Of a stretch of 35,517 bases of DNA, positions 33,507-35,517 are shown one piece after another (the first letter of the stretch is position 1; the number at the start of each line of letters is the position of its first letter). The translations under genes were made by a program, and so were the position numbers. Source of the stretch: Aurantimonas marianensis (lineage in GTDB: Bacteria > Pseudomonadota > Alphaproteobacteria > Rhizobiales > Rhizobiaceae). Location of the stretch: contig NZ_JALHBS010000082.1 of NCBI RefSeq assembly GCF_024195285.1, forward strand, positions 1 through 35,517, read 5' to 3'. The notes beneath the pieces are model-generated. The model was given only the letters and a program-made list of their open reading frames with translations. It searched no databases and was not told the DNA's origin.

Positions 33507-34444
33507 CCATTCTTTTGTCCGTCACCGGCTTCGACCCGATGCGCTGGCTGGAGGCCTTGAAGGCGGCCGGCGGCGACCGCCCGATCGTACTCGAGCCGAC
33601 GACCAGCGCCGATACCGCGATCGAATACGCCGTCGTCTGGAAACAGCCGCCGGGACTGTTGGAAAACCTGCCGAACCTGAAGGCGATCTTCTCGCTCGGC
33701 GCCGGCGTCGATCATATTTTCGCGGACAAGCGGCTGCCCGACGTTCCGGTGGTGCGGATCGTCGCCGACGATCTGTCGAGCCGGATGAGCGAATATATCG
33801 TCTGGCGGGTGCTCGACCATTTCCGCCGCGGCCGCGCCTATCGCAGCCAGCAGGCCCAGAAGATCTGGCACGAGCGCATGCAGCCGGCCGCCCGCGAGAT
33901 TACCGTCGGCATCATGGGCTTCGGCGAACTCGGCCAGAATGCCGCTGCGAAGCTGCGGCCGCTGGGCTTCCGCATCGCCGGTTGGAGCCGCACCGAAAAG
34001 AGCGTCGCGGGCGCCGAAACCTTCGCCGGGCAGGCCGGGCTCGACGGCTTTCTCGCCGCGACCGACATTCTCGTGGTGCTGCTGCCGCTGACCGCCGAGA
34101 CACGCGGCATCATCAACACCGGTCTGTTGTCGCGGCTGAAGCGGCAGACGCCGCTCGGCGGCCCCGTCCTGATCAATGCCGGCCGTGGCGGCCTGCAGAA
34201 CGAGGCGGCGATCCTTGACGCGCTCGATCAGGACATTCTGTTGGAAGCCTCGCTCGACGTCTTCAATGTCGAGCCGCTGCCGGCATCGAACCCGCTCTGG
34301 AGCCATCCGCGCGTCTTCGTGACGCCCCACGCCGCCGCGATTTCCGATCCCGATGCGCTGGCGCCGGTTGTCATGCGCCAGATCGCGGCGCATGAGCGAG
34401 GCGAGCCGCTACGGGGGGTCGTCGACCGGAAAGCGGGGTACTGA
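33503..34444 (+). CDS. ghrA: D-isomer 2-hydroxyacid dehydrogenase (glyoxylate/hydroxypyruvate reductase A type)
   Basis: NAD(P)H-dependent reductase for glyoxylate or hydroxypyruvate, by family. The 313-residue product has the nucleotide-binding motif GFGELG (residues 139-144) and the catalytic set R228 (NAGRGG), E257 (DVFNVEPLP) and H276 (VTPHAAA). The N-terminal domain has LGAGVDHIFADKRLP and SEYIVWRVLDHFR, typical of GhrA-like enzymes. The start is TTG 33503, overlapping the Nudix stop by 4 bp (TTGA), with GAGAGGA about 9 bp ahead. It is the last gene of the run; it ends 25 bp from the convergent DUF305 gene. Confidence 0.9.
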   Translation: MTILLSVTGFDPMRWLEALKAAGGDRPIVLEPTTSADTAIEYAVVWKQPPGLLENLPNLKAIFSLGAGVDHIFADKRLPDVPVVRIVADDLSSRMSEYIVWRVLDHFRRGRAYRSQQAQKIWHERMQPAAREITVGIMGFGELGQNAAAKLRPLGFRIAGWSRTEKSVAGAETFAGQAGLDGFLAATDILVVLLPLTAETRGIINTGLLSRLKRQTPLGGPVLINAGRGGLQNEAAILDALDQDILLEASLDVFNVEPLPASNPLWSHPRVFVTPHAAAISDPDALAPVVMRQIAAHERGEPLRGVVDRKAGY

Positions 34445-34469
34445 TTACAAGCCGCGCCGCTCGAACGGC

Positions 34470-34880
34470 TCAGCCGCCTTTGCGATCGACCCAGGCCTGC
34501 ATCTGTTTGATCTCGGCTTCCTGATCCCTGATGATGGTCTCGGCCAACGCCCGCAGTTCCGGATCCTTGCCGTATTCGAGCTCGATCTTCGCCATGTCGA
34601 TCGCCCCCCGATGATGGGCGATCATGCCGCGGGCGAAATCCATGTCGGCGTCACCCGTCATGCCCTCTCCCATCGCCGCATGCATCCGGTCGTTCACCTC
34701 CATCATGGCCTTGCTGAAGGGATTTTGACTTTGTTCGGCCGTCGATGCGCGGTTCATCTCATCATGGTTCATCGCGCCGTGGTTCATCGCGCCGGGCTCG
34801 GTTGCGCCATCGATCCCCTGAGCGGCCGTGCCTGCCGCGAGCGCCAGAAGAAATGCGGTGGAAAGCAGCATTCGTCTCAT
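34470..34880 (-). CDS. Exported DUF305 family protein, Met/His-rich
   Basis: Small secreted protein of the DUF305 family, whose members often occur with copper-handling genes. From ATG 34880 it has 136 residues: signal peptide (RRMLLSTAFLLALAAGTAA), a Met/His-rich segment (EPGAMNHGAMNHDEMN), then the DUF305 core MDFARGMIAHHRGAIDMAKI and IRDQEAEIKQMQAW. The Met and His residues could bind copper, which is inference. GGAG lies about 10 bp ahead of the ATG. Upstream open frame to 35090 lacks protein character. No copper exporter or oxidase is nearby. Confidence 0.88.
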   Translation of the reverse strand: MRRMLLSTAFLLALAAGTAAQGIDGATEPGAMNHGAMNHDEMNRASTAEQSQNPFSKAMMEVNDRMHAAMGEGMTGDADMDFARGMIAHHRGAIDMAKIELEYGKDPELRALAETIIRDQEAEIKQMQAWVDRKGG

Positions 34881-35224
34881 GATCGCGTATCTCCATGACG
34901 GCTTCGTCGAGCGCGAGCTTTGGACGACCGTGAAGGGGGGAATGATCAGGAGAGGATTACGGCATTTGGATGGCCTGGAGTGCGGCCGCAGGCTATCTGT
35001 TTGCGCCGATCCCGAGCAATGCAAAGCTTCGTTTTTCTCGTCGTCGATCGTTTGGCGGGAAGTGCAGCGCACCTGGATGGCGAGGGCCATCCTCGCGCCG
35101 TCGTCGTAAAACGGTAAAGGACCCGATCGGGATGATCGGGTCCTCGGTAATTCTTGCCGGTAGAACCGGCCTTTCGACGGGGGAAAACCGGCGGACGCCG
35201 CCGATCATCCCGTTGGCGGGAAGA
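34881..35224. other. 344-bp gap between DUF305 gene and chemoreceptor gene
   Basis: It contains the terminator of the chemoreceptor gene (35118-35144) and should contain the promoter of the DUF305 gene. I see no further gene, RNA or obvious metal-regulator operator. Confidence 0.5.
35118..35144 (-). terminator. Intrinsic terminator of the chemoreceptor gene
   Basis: AGGACCCGATC and GATCGGGTCCT form a perfect 11-bp stem around a 5-nt loop. On the minus strand it is followed by TTACCGTTTTA. It lies about 80 bp after the chemoreceptor stop codon. Confidence 0.8.
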
Positions 35225-35517
35225 TCAAAATTCCTCCCAGCTGTCTTCCCGCGAAACCGGCGAGACGGCGGGCGCGGCGCCGCCGCTTCCGGTCGTCCGC
35301 ATCTGGGTGACCGGACGCGCCGCCTTGGAGCCCCGCATGGCCGGGCCACTCCGGGTGGCGCGGCCTTGCCTCGACGCCGCCGAGATCTTGGTATTGAACC
35401 GACCGACGAGGGTCGCCAATTCCTCGGTTTCGTTGGACAAGGTCTGGCTGGCCGCCGTCGCCTGTTCCACCATCGCCGCGTTCTGCTGCGTCACCTTGTC
35501 CATCTGGTCGGCCGCGC
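35225..35517 (-). CDS. Methyl-accepting chemotaxis protein, C-terminus (cut by window edge)
   Basis: Chemoreceptor that signals to CheA/CheW. Only the last 97 or so codons lie in the window; the frame is open to the right edge. The end of the signalling helix is recognisable (MDKVTQQNAAMVEQATAASQ, then TLSNETEELATLVGRFNT). A flexible tail of about 50 residues follows and ends in DSWEEF. A C-terminal aromatic-acidic pentapeptide of this kind (compare NWETF in E. coli receptors) tethers the adaptation enzymes CheR and CheB. Stop codon is at 35225. Confidence 0.93.
   Translation of the reverse strand, partial: AADQMDKVTQQNAAMVEQATAASQTLSNETEELATLVGRFNTKISAASRQGRATRSGPAMRGSKAARPVTQMRTTGSGGAAPAVSPVSREDSWEEF

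Overview
This 35.5-kb, GC-rich window is almost entirely coding. It reads as chromosome of an alphaproteobacterium of the order Hyphomicrobiales (Rhizobiales). The grounds are the neighbourhoods def-fmt-truA, recR-ybaB-dnaX with the SRP RNA nearby, and cytochrome c/kdsB/pheA/nudC, a Yej peptide importer with two binding proteins, and high-GC codon use. I cannot assign a genus. All identifications come from reading motifs and gene order; no database search was run.

Layout. 1-1949 (+): end of def, then fmt and truA. 1960-3739 (-): dapE followed by a small membrane protein. 3907-4872 (+): lipoprotein lytic transglycosylase. 4880-6550 (-): dapD and a secreted phosphodiester-glycosidase-like protein. 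6703-7551 (+): LOG-family nucleotide hydrolase. 7668-10633 (-): MltB-type transglycosylase and a ChaN-like protein. 10718-12031 (-): a toxin-antitoxin cluster with an intact higBA pair, a frameshifted antidote gene and a lone ParD. 12106-14963 (-): dnaX-ybaB-recR. 15220-15822 (+): a small membrane methyltransferase. 15880-15979 (-): SRP (4.5S) RNA. 16049-17418 (+): HIT protein and nudC. 17433-19048 (-): kdsB-pheA. 19232-20509 (+): an unusual two-domain cytochrome c. 20812-21486 (-): MarC-like membrane protein. 21740-22604 (-): two unrecognised genes, one strongly arginine-rich.

23067-34444 (+) is one long co-directional run: yejA1-yejA2-yejB-yejE-vapB-vapC-cation diffusion facilitator-yejF-nudix-ghrA. 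From yejE onward the junctions overlap by 1-4 bp or are 3 bp apart, so translation is probably coupled. Two features are unusual here. A toxin-antitoxin pair and a metal exporter lie between yejE and yejF. A tandem palindromic repeat with 11-bp flanking direct repeats lies between yejB and yejE. The window ends with a DUF305 protein (-) and the C-terminus of a chemoreceptor (-) followed by a clear terminator.

Functionally the window mixes translation and RNA genes (def, fmt, truA, SRP RNA), lysine/cell-wall synthesis (dapD, dapE, two lytic transglycosylases), replication/repair (dnaX, recR, ybaB), LPS and aromatic amino acid synthesis (kdsB, pheA), nucleotide clean-up (nudC, nudix, LOG, HIT), respiration (cytochrome c) and peptide import (yej). 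The least explained parts are the arginine-rich two-gene unit (21740-22604), the repeat between yejB and yejE, the decaying toxin-antitoxin cluster, and the cytochrome fusion.
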